Assembly: GCF_900289175.1 (NCBI RefSeq)
Contig: NZ_LT985747.1
Span: 2,570,624 to 2,634,623 of the forward strand
Direction of reading: 5' to 3'
Source: Paenibacillus faecalis
GTDB lineage: Bacteria > Bacillota > Bacilli > Paenibacillales > Paenibacillaceae
DNA length: 64,000 nucleotides
Part shown: positions 1 to 8,665 of the stretch, piece after piece
Layout: every line of letters begins with the position of its first letter
Position numbering within the stretch: the stretch's first letter is position 1
Made by a program: the position numbers and the translations under genes
The notes under the pieces: model-generated
Seen by the model: only the letters and a program-made list of their open reading frames with translations
Database searches by the model: none
What the model was told of the DNA's origin: nothing

Positions 1-1568
1 GCTTCCGCGCGCTGCAATGCAGCGTAGCGGGCGGAAGCCGACGATTGCGCCAGCAGCTCCGCGTGCTGGCGCTCCAGCTCCTGCAAGCGGACGGCAGTAT
101 CGTCCGCTGCCAAAGCCCGCAGCCGGTCAGAAAGCTCCGACACGGCGCGGCGATAGCTGCCCTTGATTTCCTCGGACAGCAGCTTGCAGTAATTGAGCAC
201 ATACTCCCCGGATAGCGTCGCTTCCGGATGAACCGTAGTTGTCATCATTTCTGCAGAAAGAGTCGGAAGATGATTATCCATGATCTCATCCCATTGCTTG
301 CTCCAAGGCTCAAAACGCTCTACGTACGATCTGAACAAACTTCGAATATGCCAAGCCACTTGAGCCGTCATTTGCTCTGTCAACCGTTGATGGAACACTT
401 CAAGCCGTTTGCTTCGCTCTTCCTCCGTTTTGGAAGAAGTGAACAAGAATCCTTTCTTGAACCCGCTTCGGCGACTCTCCAAAAAAGACATGGCCAAATC
501 CCGAATGTCCGCCGGCATCAGATTCGCGTTGCCTAGTAGATGATCCCCTTCCCGGCGAACCACGGTTCTAACCTCGCCTGGCAGCTGCTTCAGTTTATCG
601 CGTTCTTGCTCCAGCTCTTTCACCCGAGCCTGTAAGGCCGCAGCCGCTTCTTCTCCGCCCATCTCGCTCAGCAACTGTTCCTTTTCTTCCTGGTGACTGC
701 GCACATAAGCTTCTGCGTGTTGATCTGCAGCATGACGTACAGAACATGCCACACTATATTGCAGCAGCTCTTCTCTTTGTTCTAACAGCTTGCCGATCAC
801 CGTTTGTAATTGTTCCCATTGATTGTAAGGATGGTCCCATACTTTTAAAGAAACACACATCAAGCCACGATATTGAACCTTCCATTGGGCAAACGCCTTC
901 TTTACATCATCCAGATAAGAGGATAATGACAATTCCTCATCACGGTGTTTATCAATCTGGTTCACGATCAAATACAGCGGTTTGCCCCAATCGGACAAGC
1001 TTTTGGCAAACATTAAATTGCTTTCAGACTGCACATGATTGTAATCCATCACATAAAAAACAACATCTGCCATATGAAGAGCCGAATGTGTCGCCTGGCG
1101 GTGTCCGTCATCCGTCGAATCGACACCCGGTGTATCCATCAGCACACCATGACTGCCCAAAATCGGAACGTCATCCCATACTTCAATCGCAGAATATTCT
1201 CCGCCTTCCTTGCAATAAGCCGCAAGTTCCTCCGTGCTTACATTCAGCGTTTCCATCAAAGCGCCATCCGGACGATAAATAACAGCTCTGGAAGCACCTC
1301 TGCGGATCGTCACGACATTGGCACTTGTCGGAACAGGTCCTGATGGCAGCACCTTTTTACCGCAAAGGGCGTTGATCATGCTGGATTTCCCAGCCGAGAA
1401 ATGCCCGCAAAATGCAATCGTTAGCTCAGCGGCAGCTTGCTTGCGCGTCAAATCTTCAATTAGAGCCGCAGACGACTCATCATTCCATTCCACAAAACGA
1501 TCTCGAACCATTTCAAGCCAGCCGGTGCTGTATCCGGTTTCATGTTCAGTGATTACCTTCAATGTCAA
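1..1568 (-). CDS. Dynamin-family GTPase, C-terminus beyond window
   Basis: The reading frame is open to the window edge, so only about 522 N-terminal codons are present. GTPase motifs are clear: P-loop GHFSAGKSS near residues 55-63, DTPG near 145-148 and NQID near 203-206, the large-GTPase pattern of bacterial dynamin-like proteins. A Glu/Gln-rich, probably helical stalk follows. Family members act at membranes in fusion or repair. B. subtilis DynA is a double dynamin, and whether this one is double cannot be seen. No ATG fits the start. A TTG at 1568 lies 5 bases after AGGAG, and a second TTG at 1562 is an alternative. The family is confident, the exact start is not. Confidence 0.85.
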   Translation of the reverse strand, partial: MTLKVITEHETGYSTGWLEMVRDRFVEWNDESSAALIEDLTRKQAAAELTIAFCGHFSAGKSSMINALCGKKVLPSGPVPTSANVVTIRRGASRAVIYRPDGALMETLNVSTEELAAYCKEGGEYSAIEVWDDVPILGSHGVLMDTPGVDSTDDGHRQATHSALHMADVVFYVMDYNHVQSESNLMFAKSLSDWGKPLYLIVNQIDKHRDEELSLSSYLDDVKKAFAQWKVQYRGLMCVSLKVWDHPYNQWEQLQTVIGKLLEQREELLQYSVACSVRHAADQHAEAYVRSHQEEKEQLLSEMGGEEAAAALQARVKELEQERDKLKQLPGEVRTVVRREGDHLLGNANLMPADIRDLAMSFLESRRSGFKKGFLFTSSKTEEERSKRLEVFHQRLTEQMTAQVAWHIRSLFRSYVERFEPWSKQWDEIMDNHLPTLSAEMMTTTVHPEATLSGEYVLNYCKLLSEEIKGSYRRAVSELSDRLRALAADDTAVRLQELERQHAELLAQSSASARYAALQRAE

Positions 1569-1757
1569 CCTCGCTCCTGTTCAAAATATCTATAATAAAT
1601 GTCACAATAACTGCGTCACTTTATTGTAACATTACCCGCTCATAAAGACATTACCCTTCTTCGATAAAAATAAGAAGAAACTGCCTTTTCGCCCTTTTCA
1701 TAGGCTGAAATGTGCCTTTTATTTGAAATGAAATGGGGCATTTAGTTGTAATTGCAC

Positions 1758-1783
1758 AAAAAAACGACCCCATGTCGGGGTCG
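1758..1783 (-). terminator. Intrinsic terminator after the 90-residue unknown gene
   Basis: On the minus strand a 7-bp stem, CGACCCC with GGGGTCG, is followed directly by a run of seven T. It lies about 25 bases past the stop of the gene ending at 1808. Confidence 0.85.
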
Positions 1784-1807
1784 ATCTTTTGTCATGCTGC
1801 GTATGAT

Positions 1808-2080
1808 TTACAAGGTTGCGTTATCCGCACCCGGAATCAGAATTTCAAAGACACTGCCATGCTGAAGGATGGTCAAACCTCTTGATTTATCTCGCATAAC
1901 AACAACCTCAGCTTTTTGGGCCATCCGCTCCACATAATTTTCCGGAGCTTCTCCCGAATTGCTGTATGTTATGCCTTCCAATTCTTTTTCCTCATTTTCT
2001 TCCAGCGGGTTCTCCATCACTTGCTCAAAAATATCGGAGAACAATTCAAAGTTATCCGTATATACGGAGATGCATTTCAT
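1808..2080 (-). CDS. Small conserved-looking protein of unknown function
   Basis: This encodes a 90-residue soluble acidic protein starting MKCISVYTD. It has no signal peptide, membrane segment or metal motif that I recognise. I prefer the ATG at 2080, with GGATGG about 8 bases upstream, over the in-frame ATG at 2092, which abuts AGGAAGAGG with almost no spacing. It lies 27 bases downstream of nth on the same strand and ends before a good terminator, so it is probably the last gene of an nth transcript. I cannot assign a function. Confidence 0.7.
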   Translation of the reverse strand: MKCISVYTDNFELFSDIFEQVMENPLEENEEKELEGITYSNSGEAPENYVERMAQKAEVVVMRDKSRGLTILQHGSVFEILIPGADNATL

Positions 2081-2107
2081 GTTTGATCCCATCCTCTTCC
2101 TACTTGT

Positions 2108-2794
2108 CTATTTCTTACTGTTTGCGTTCTGTTCCTTATTCTTCCTGACCTTGGACGTTTTCATACGCTTTTTTCCTTCACGACATACATCCAGCAGCGG
2201 ACAAATCTCGCACTGGGGACTTTGAGCTTTACAGTGATATCTGCCGAAAAAAATGATCCGGTGATGCGTAATCGTCCACTCCTCACGCGGTACTTTTTTC
2301 ATCAGCTTCTTCTCCACTTCAAGCACGCTATCATTCCAGCCTGCAAGACCAAGCCGTTTGGAAACACGCTCCACATGCGTGTCCACTGCAATCGCAGGTA
2401 CGCCGAAAGCGTTGGATACGACCACATTCGCGGTTTTTCGTCCAACACCCGGAAGCTTTACGAGCTCCTCATGGGATCGAGGCACTTCACCATCATACTG
2501 TTCAATCAACATCCAGCACAGGTTTTGGATATGTTTCGCCTTATTACGATACAACCCGATTCGCCGGATATCCTGCTCCAGTTCCTCAATCGGTACCGAA
2601 ATATAATCCTGCGGTGTTTTATATTTCCGAAACAGATCCTTCGTCACTTTGTTCACCGTTGCATCCGTACATTGAGCCGACAACAAAACAGCAATGGTCA
2701 GTTCAAATGCATTCTCATGATTCAGCTCGCAGTGCGCATCCGGAAACATCTCTTCCATCGTATCAAGTATATGTCGTACCGTGGCCGAGTTCAT
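2108..2794 (-). CDS. nth: Endonuclease III (DNA glycosylase/AP lyase)
   Basis: Base-excision repair enzyme that removes oxidised pyrimidines and nicks abasic sites. The 228-residue product has the helix-hairpin-helix LPGVGRKTANVV followed by AVDTHVERVSKRLGL, which carries the catalytic Asp. A C-terminal 4Fe-4S loop with spacing C-x6-C-x2-C-x5-C (CKAQSPQCEICPLLDVC) is also visible. Start ATG 2794 follows GGGAGGGATC. An upstream in-frame extension would run through the terminator of the SLH gene and is unlikely. In B. subtilis nth follows dnaD directly. Here dnaD lies about 24 kb away, so the order is broken. Confidence 0.97.
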   Translation of the reverse strand: MNSATVRHILDTMEEMFPDAHCELNHENAFELTIAVLLSAQCTDATVNKVTKDLFRKYKTPQDYISVPIEELEQDIRRIGLYRNKAKHIQNLCWMLIEQYDGEVPRSHEELVKLPGVGRKTANVVVSNAFGVPAIAVDTHVERVSKRLGLAGWNDSVLEVEKKLMKKVPREEWTITHHRIIFFGRYHCKAQSPQCEICPLLDVCREGKKRMKTSKVRKNKEQNANSKK

Positions 2795-2811
2795 AACAAG
2801 ATCCCTCCCGC

Positions 2812-2850
2812 AAAAAAAAGTCTTGATGCGACAAAGCCCCGCATCAAGAC
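2812..2850 (-). terminator. Intrinsic terminator after the SLH gene
   Basis: A perfect 11-bp stem (GTCTTGATGCG, arms 2820-2830 and 2840-2850) is followed on the minus strand by eight T. It sits between the SLH-gene stop and the nth ribosome site, so it separates the two transcripts. Confidence 0.95.
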
Positions 2851-2882
2851 GGTGTTTCTCGTGTATTTCCAAGCGTGAAAAA

Positions 2883-5606
2883 CTATTGCTTCACGATCTC
2901 CACAACGTTTCCGTTGTTGAAATACAGTACAATATTATCATTTTCTTTCAGGGATTGCACGGATAAGTTCTGATCTCCCTGGTGAACATACATGTTTTCA
3001 GCCGCCGGGAAACGATACGAATCGGTAGTATATTTGCGTTTTACAAATACATCACCGTTGCTATATTTCCAGAAAGAACGGCTCATCGAATCCAGAACGT
3101 TTACTACGGTTGTACCGTCAACATCCTTACGCACCTCTACTCGATCATTCACAGTGACACTGTTTAAATTCGTAGAAACTGCACCGCCGCGAACAACTTT
3201 GACTTTTCCAGCTGTATCAATGGTTTGGTTGGTTCCATTGAATTCTTTAACGGTCAGCTTGGACCCGGCTCCATCCACCTGCACAACCTCGCCAAGCGTC
3301 AATTTAACGGCCTGAACTGCTACAGGCGTTGTTCCTACAAAGCTGGCATTGATCAGCGTCCCCGGACGAAGATCACTCACACGAATCGTCTGCCCGCTCT
3401 CATCTGTCATAACAACTTTATCCGTATAAAACTCACTTGTGATCCCTTTGTGTTTGACCCGGATTCGGTTATATGACGGATCGGTAGAAACAACCTCAAA
3501 CTGAATGGAATCTTTCGTCTTCAGGCTGGACAACGTTTCCTGGTTGTTCGAGAGCTGTACAACCACCTGATCACCAATTTTAATATCAGACATGGAAGCA
3601 ACCGGTTTTTCATAACGTTCTACTCTTGGCAGGCTGTAAGGGATGTTTAGGCTCTGCCCGTCAGCTGTCTGAATCGTAAGTGTTCGAGTTGAAGCGTTAA
3701 TTGCGGTTACCGTACCTTCATATTTGTGTACGATCTCTAACGAAAGAGCTCGATCACCAATATAGCTTACATCAACCTTGCGTCCAGGTACCAGCTGCGC
3801 TTCAATAGCCGACAGGGTGTTTCCTGCCGGAGAGTCCAGCTTCGTTTTATCACCAATGATGATAACTTTCGGTGCACTCTTCTCATCGCTAACCACCAGC
3901 CAGCGCTTTTTCGCATCGTAGGAAACGACCGTTGCGGCGTTCATTTGCTCTATTTGTCGTCCCAACACTTCGATTTTTGTAACTTTTTCTTCTCCGTTAA
4001 TGGTAAGCTCAACTTTGTCGCCAGCTTCCGCATCCGCTATGAGATCATTAAGGGTTGGCTTCACCATTCCATTGATTACAATCTCAGGTTTTTCAACAAG
4101 AAACTTCGTTTCCAGCTGTGTGCTGTTATCCCGTTTATACGTAATGGTCTTGCCATTGCTCTCTACGTTATAAAGCATAGCCGTTACGTTACGACCTACG
4201 CTTTGGCTTAATTCCACCTTCTGCAGAATGCTGTTTTCTACCGTATAATTCACGACAGAACCAGCTTTCAGTTCTGTTGGACTCAGCAATTCGTTCTGAT
4301 ACTTGATCAACGTGCTGTCATCCCATTTCAATGTATCAACAGCGCCGCTGGTGCTGTCTTTAATCGATATGGTTTTGTTCACGCTGTCTACGGCTTGTAC
4401 TGTTCCGGAAGCCGTTTTGTTAACAAGACCGTCTTTCACCCGAATGGCTACAATCCGTTTTTGCGGAGTGAAAGTCTCTCGTTCAACCGTTACGACACTA
4501 CCAGGTGCCATCGTTTTCGGATCGATTTTGTTGCCGTTCTGATCTAAAAACATTGTGTCAGCATCATAAGTTAATTCCTCAAATGTATTGTTGGAATCAA
4601 ACCAGATCACATGATTTGGCGATAGACGGGCATAAACCCGTTCGAACGACTCAACTTGTGGAGTTGGGTCCAAAATTTCTACATAATCCGCTTTGTTGTT
4701 TTTACCGATCACCATGATTTGGGTATACGGCTTGATATCAGACAGGGATTTTCTTTTAGATGAATCTTTTTCAAAATAAGCCGTTGTTTCACTCAGCGTA
4801 AATACTTGCGGCTTACCGTCAACATAAATCTCGAGCTTACCATCGCCAATGCTCGTAACATAGCCTTCGTATTGATTATCATAATTGACGTCTATGTAAG
4901 CTTGAGCGCGGCTAAAGAAAGTCGCTATTTGCGCACGTGTTACTTCACCCTGCGGGTCGAATTTGTTGCCGGATACACCTTGTGCGAGGCCCAAATCAAC
5001 GGCGACACTGACATAACCGACTCGATCCGGAGAAATTTTGTCGTGATCAGCAAAGCCTGTTGCTTTGCTCTTTGCAGCTTGCGCATCCGATGTACGCCCG
5101 ATCGAACGCACCAACACTTCCGTTACCCATTCCCGGGTCGCTTTTTTAGCCCCCCAGGTTACTTTCGAGTCTGAATACTTGGATTCTTTTTTCTTGTCAA
5201 GCAGGTTTTCCTGAAGCGCCAATTCTACGTACGGAATAAAGAAATTATTAACTTTCATATTTGTCGGTAATGCCGTGGACGCGCCGGTGCTGTCATTCAC
5301 CTGTAAATCCAAGAAACGAATCGCCATCGTAACAGCTTCTTGTTGTGTTACCGGGTCGTTAGGGCGAAACTTGCCGTTATTTCCCGTAACGATCCCTTGT
5401 GCAGCCAATTTGTAAATGTACTTTTCTCCCCAATAACCTGATTTCACGTCATTAAAGAGTTTGACTCCAGGAGCAGCGGCGTTCGCAGCTGCAGGTGCAA
5501 TATCTACGGCTACTGCGGAAGCGCCTGCTCCTAATACCATGAGTCCGGCCATGACGGCGGAGACCACTTTTTTGGAATGATAATGTTTGCTTCGTTTTGA
5601 TACCAT
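2883..5606 (-). CDS. SLH-domain surface protein with repeated beta-rich modules
   Basis: The 907-residue exported protein has a signal peptide (Lys/Arg-rich start, hydrophobic VVSAVMAGLMVLGAGASAVA, Ala-rich cleavage region near 40-46). A clear SLH domain spans about 50-98 (FNDVKSGYWGEKYI). A degenerate middle unit lies at about 115-172 and another recognisable SLH at about 185-240 (VTRAQIATFFSRA). SLH triplets bind pyruvylated secondary cell-wall polymer. The remaining 660 residues repeat a short theme, G-x-V-x-x-(I/V)-...-L-x-(I/V), for example GYVTSIGDGKLEIYVDG, GTVQAVDSVNKTISI and GTVTAINASTRTLTI, which suggests tandem small beta modules. It is not an obvious enzyme. It is flanked by its own terminator and is probably monocistronic. 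Confidence 0.9.
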   Translation of the reverse strand: MVSKRSKHYHSKKVVSAVMAGLMVLGAGASAVAVDIAPAAANAAAPGVKLFNDVKSGYWGEKYIYKLAAQGIVTGNNGKFRPNDPVTQQEAVTMAIRFLDLQVNDSTGASTALPTNMKVNNFFIPYVELALQENLLDKKKESKYSDSKVTWGAKKATREWVTEVLVRSIGRTSDAQAAKSKATGFADHDKISPDRVGYVSVAVDLGLAQGVSGNKFDPQGEVTRAQIATFFSRAQAYIDVNYDNQYEGYVTSIGDGKLEIYVDGKPQVFTLSETTAYFEKDSSKRKSLSDIKPYTQIMVIGKNNKADYVEILDPTPQVESFERVYARLSPNHVIWFDSNNTFEELTYDADTMFLDQNGNKIDPKTMAPGSVVTVERETFTPQKRIVAIRVKDGLVNKTASGTVQAVDSVNKTISIKDSTSGAVDTLKWDDSTLIKYQNELLSPTELKAGSVVNYTVENSILQKVELSQSVGRNVTAMLYNVESNGKTITYKRDNSTQLETKFLVEKPEIVINGMVKPTLNDLIADAEAGDKVELTINGEEKVTKIEVLGRQIEQMNAATVVSYDAKKRWLVVSDEKSAPKVIIIGDKTKLDSPAGNTLSAIEAQLVPGRKVDVSYIGDRALSLEIVHKYEGTVTAINASTRTLTIQTADGQSLNIPYSLPRVERYEKPVASMSDIKIGDQVVVQLSNNQETLSSLKTKDSIQFEVVSTDPSYNRIRVKHKGITSEFYTDKVVMTDESGQTIRVSDLRPGTLINASFVGTTPVAVQAVKLTLGEVVQVDGAGSKLTVKEFNGTNQTIDTAGKVKVVRGGAVSTNLNSVTVNDRVEVRKDVDGTTVVNVLDSMSRSFWKYSNGDVFVKRKYTTDSYRFPAAENMYVHQGDQNLSVQSLKENDNIVLYFNNGNVVEIVKQ

Positions 5607-5686
5607 TTTGCTTCCCCTCTCGTTACTGCTGTTTCCTCTAACATTACTTTATTCGACAGCAGATCGTGATCTCCTTCCAACCGTCA

Positions 5687-6304
5687 TTACCGGGTTTCAG
5701 GATTTTCTAAATCAACATGTCCCATCAGGCTTTCTACCTGCTTGCCATCGACAAGCAATTGAAGCGATTTTACTTCTTCAAATTGAAAGAACGTGTTTTT
5801 AAGTGCATTCACTGCGAGTTCTTCCGCACCAGCACCAAATCGGGCTTCATCCGGAATATGAAGATCAAGCGTCAATTTCCCGCCTTCAAATGTGGAAGAA
5901 TTCAGCGTGACCTTTTCCCATAATGGAACCAGATCGGCACTATCGCTTTTTTTCAGCGCTTCAAATGCAGCCTCATACTTCTCGCTTTCTTGACCAAACG
6001 TAATTTTTGAAGATCCTTTTTTCAAATCCATCACGTCCGGATCGGTATAATATACCGTAATTGTTTCCGTCTTCTTTTCCTTTTGCTGTGACTGATCAGG
6101 CGTTTGGTTGCCGCCAGCTCCACTCGTCGATCCCGGATTTTCCTCAGCTGACTGCGAAGGAGCAGGATCGGCTTCAGGCAAGGGCGCTGTTGATGTATTT
6201 TGTTCTGGTGCATTACCGGGAGCAGTTTCGGGCTTTTCTCCGCAACCGGCTCCAAACACCATCACCGCCGCCAGCAATCCAACGGTCCATATTTTTTTGT
6301 TCAT
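5687..6304 (-). CDS. GerMN-domain lipoprotein, copy 1
   Basis: The 205-residue predicted lipoprotein has lipobox VFGAGC, a Pro/Ser/Glu/Gln-rich linker to about residue 75, and a C-terminal GerMN-type domain (TITVYYTDPDVMDLKK to the end; NALKNTFFQFEEVKSLQLLVDG is diagnostic). The GerMN family includes GerM, a spore cortex/germination and sporulation factor. It lies 30 bases downstream of an amidase gene on the same strand, so the pair is probably co-transcribed and acts on peptidoglycan outside the membrane. Copy 2 at 7945-8628 is a clear paralogue with the same neighbour. Confidence 0.88.
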   Translation of the reverse strand: MNKKIWTVGLLAAVMVFGAGCGEKPETAPGNAPEQNTSTAPLPEADPAPSQSAEENPGSTSGAGGNQTPDQSQQKEKKTETITVYYTDPDVMDLKKGSSKITFGQESEKYEAAFEALKKSDSADLVPLWEKVTLNSSTFEGGKLTLDLHIPDEARFGAGAEELAVNALKNTFFQFEEVKSLQLLVDGKQVESLMGHVDLENPETR

Positions 6305-6334
6305 ATGCCCACCTCCTGAATTGATCGGTCATGA

Positions 6335-7717
6335 TTACTTCACTTTTAAATATTCTTTCAGGCCGTCAACGATTGCCTCGGCCAACTTGTTTTGAACGGT
6401 CGGGTTAAACAGTTTGCTTTCATCACTCTTGTTGCTCATAAATCCAACTTCAAGCAGTACCGCTGGCATTTTGGTTTCACGGATAACATGGAAATTACCG
6501 TATTTTACACCACGATCCCGAATTCCCATCGCTTCGACCATATGCTTGTGTAACACTTTAGCCAGCTCTTCGCTCGACTCTCTTTGCCAATAGGTTTCCG
6601 TGCCTGATGCCGAAGAAGGCCCGCTGTTGGCATGAATCGATACGAAAGCATCTGCTTTCAAATCATTTGCCAATTTAGCGCGATCCTTCAATTCAATGAA
6701 AGTGTCATCACTGCGAGTCATAACAACGTCAATATTCTTTTCTTTTTTAAGCAGCTTTTCGACTTTCAAAGCTAGTGCCAGGGTAAAGTCTTTCTCTTTC
6801 TTCTTCGTTGCACCTATCGTTCCTGGGTCCCTGCCGCCATGACCAGCATCGATGACAACCAGCTTCTTGCCTCCAGCACCCGGTGCTGGTGCAGGCTCTG
6901 TAGAAGTGTTTAATTCTACACTGAACGAGCCGGTACCGTTCTTCGGACCGTGAAGCGTATAATTTTTAGCTTTGCTCAGGTCAATTACAATTCGGACAGT
7001 TGAAGGATTGTTTTTAAATATCGAATATCGAACCTTCTTTACATCCGGATGCCCCGTAACTGATAGTTCACCGTTCAGACTGGCATTAAGATCATTGTTT
7101 TTGCGGAACGATTCAGAAAACTTCGCATTCGGAATATCAACTACAATTCGATGTGGACTGCTCAGCTTCATAAGTTCAGGCTTAACAGTACCTGTCGCTG
7201 CTACCGTCAGACGGTTTTCGCTAAAGCTAATGCCGTCCACGGTGGACAAATTATCATTTCCCTCCCCAGGGTTTGGGTTAACAGTTGTCGGGGTAGTAAG
7301 ATAAACAGCCTTTTTCTGATTATCCCATTTCACGTTAAGGCCCATCTGTTCACTGACAAAACGGATCGGAACGATCGTTGTACCGCCACGTAATATCGGA
7401 GCTCTTGTCATCTCTGCCCGCTGTCCGTTAACCTTTGCCGTCTTGTCGCCGATAACCATCTCAACGGTCGTTCCATTTCCTTTGACAGTAACCGTTTGAG
7501 TCGACTTTTTCCAGCCTACAGAGTAGCCCAAGTTTTCAGAGATTACACGGATCGGTACCATAACCGTCCCTTTGATATTTTCCACCTTAACTTTAGAGGA
7601 CAAGTTCAATTCGGTACCGTCAAGATAAATTTTGGCACTATATGAACTCGCATCCGCCCCCTTAGGAAAAGCCACCATGAAGACAAACAGAAACAATAAA
7701 AAACCGAACTTCTTCAT
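6335..7717 (-). CDS. N-acetylmuramoyl-L-alanine amidase, copy 1
   Basis: The 460-residue exported peptidoglycan hydrolase has a signal peptide at 1-23 and a copper-amine-oxidase-N-like stalk domain at about 30-140 (VPIRVISENLGYSVGWKKS and VPIRFVSEQMGLNVKWDN repeats). An AMIN domain spans about 155-270, and a C-terminal Amidase_3 domain runs from about 283. Zinc and catalytic residues are visible: His in IDAGHGG, Glu in KEKDFTLAL, His in SIHANSG and Glu in LLEVGFMSN. It cleaves the amide bond between MurNAc and L-Ala. It is followed by a GerMN lipoprotein gene and repeated as a cassette at 7945-10117. Confidence 0.95.
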   Translation of the reverse strand: MKKFGFLLFLFVFMVAFPKGADASSYSAKIYLDGTELNLSSKVKVENIKGTVMVPIRVISENLGYSVGWKKSTQTVTVKGNGTTVEMVIGDKTAKVNGQRAEMTRAPILRGGTTIVPIRFVSEQMGLNVKWDNQKKAVYLTTPTTVNPNPGEGNDNLSTVDGISFSENRLTVAATGTVKPELMKLSSPHRIVVDIPNAKFSESFRKNNDLNASLNGELSVTGHPDVKKVRYSIFKNNPSTVRIVIDLSKAKNYTLHGPKNGTGSFSVELNTSTEPAPAPGAGGKKLVVIDAGHGGRDPGTIGATKKKEKDFTLALALKVEKLLKKEKNIDVVMTRSDDTFIELKDRAKLANDLKADAFVSIHANSGPSSASGTETYWQRESSEELAKVLHKHMVEAMGIRDRGVKYGNFHVIRETKMPAVLLEVGFMSNKSDESKLFNPTVQNKLAEAIVDGLKEYLKVK

Positions 7718-7844
7718 CCTTCACCCCTACCATCCTGTTGTTTTGTCATAGATTGGCGTTTACTGCAACCCGGCCTGTCCGACATTACCCGACAAATACT
7801 AGACGCACTTAGGCCCTAAAAGTTGCGAAATTATTCCCTTGTTA

Positions 7845-7883
7845 CCAAAAAAACTCCTATTTCTTTAATAGAAATAGGAGTTT
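7845..7883 (-). terminator. Intrinsic terminator after GerMN copy 2
   Basis: A near-perfect 14-bp stem (arms 7851-7864 and 7870-7883, core ACTCCTATTTCT) runs into a T stretch on the minus strand. It separates the two amidase/GerMN cassettes into independent transcripts. Confidence 0.92.
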
Positions 7884-7944
7884 AGTCTTGCGTAAATATG
7901 AAAGTATGATCATTCAAAAATGATAGAGTTCAGTAAAATCAGTT

Positions 7945-8628
7945 TCACTTGCGAGTCATCGGATGTTCCAAGTCAACATGACCCATTAAACTTTCGACTT
8001 TCTTTCCTTCCACCAACAACTGGATCGATTTTACTTCTTCAAACTGAAAAAATGTATTTTTCAGAGCTTCAATAGCAAACAATTCTCCGCCTGATCCGAG
8101 ATTCGCCTCTGGTGGCATAACGATATCCAGCGTCAAAGCTCCCTTATCGAATTTGATCGATATGAGTTTAATGGAATCATGCCACAGTGGAACGAGCTTC
8201 TCATCTGCGCTCTTTTGCAGACCTTCAAAAGCCTTGGCATATTTGTTTTCTTGATCAGTGAACGTGATTTCACCGGAGGCTTTTTTCAAATCCAATAATT
8301 CCGGGTCCGTATAATAAAGGTCAATCGTAGCTTTCTTTTCCTGAGAGGCGTTCTCTTTATCGCCCGCTGGTTTTTCCTGCGTTCCAGAATTTCTGTTCTC
8401 AGCTGGAACTTCTTTCGGCCCGCCTTGAACATTGTCTACGCTCTCGCTAGGCTGCTCATTATCATGATCAACATCAGGTGCGTCATTTTGATCCGTCTCC
8501 GGTGCTTGAACTTCTTCAGATGGCTGCTGAGCTGGCTCGCTAGGGGCTGCTGCTGGCTTCTCGCCGCAACCGGTACTCACGGCCAGAACAAGTGCCAACA
8601 GGCCTGTAAGCAAATACTTCCTGTTCAT
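7945..8628 (-). CDS. GerMN-domain lipoprotein, copy 2
   Basis: The 227-residue lipoprotein begins MNRKYLLTG with lipobox VSTGC. It has a longer Gln/Glu/Pro/Asp-rich linker than copy 1 and a C-terminal GerMN domain (TIDLYYTDPELLDLKK; EALKNTFFQFEEVKSIQLLVEG) that matches copy 1 almost residue for residue near the C-terminus (VESLMGHVDLE in both). The start at 8628 was chosen because the lipobox then lies at the normal distance and GAGGGGGACA precedes it. The longer frame to 8694 would overlap the amidase gene. It lies 37 bases downstream of amidase copy 2. Confidence 0.88.
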   Translation of the reverse strand: MNRKYLLTGLLALVLAVSTGCGEKPAAAPSEPAQQPSEEVQAPETDQNDAPDVDHDNEQPSESVDNVQGGPKEVPAENRNSGTQEKPAGDKENASQEKKATIDLYYTDPELLDLKKASGEITFTDQENKYAKAFEGLQKSADEKLVPLWHDSIKLISIKFDKGALTLDIVMPPEANLGSGGELFAIEALKNTFFQFEEVKSIQLLVEGKKVESLMGHVDLEHPMTRK

Positions 8629-8665
8629 TGATTGTCCCCCTCTGTAGTTAGAACATATAACCATA

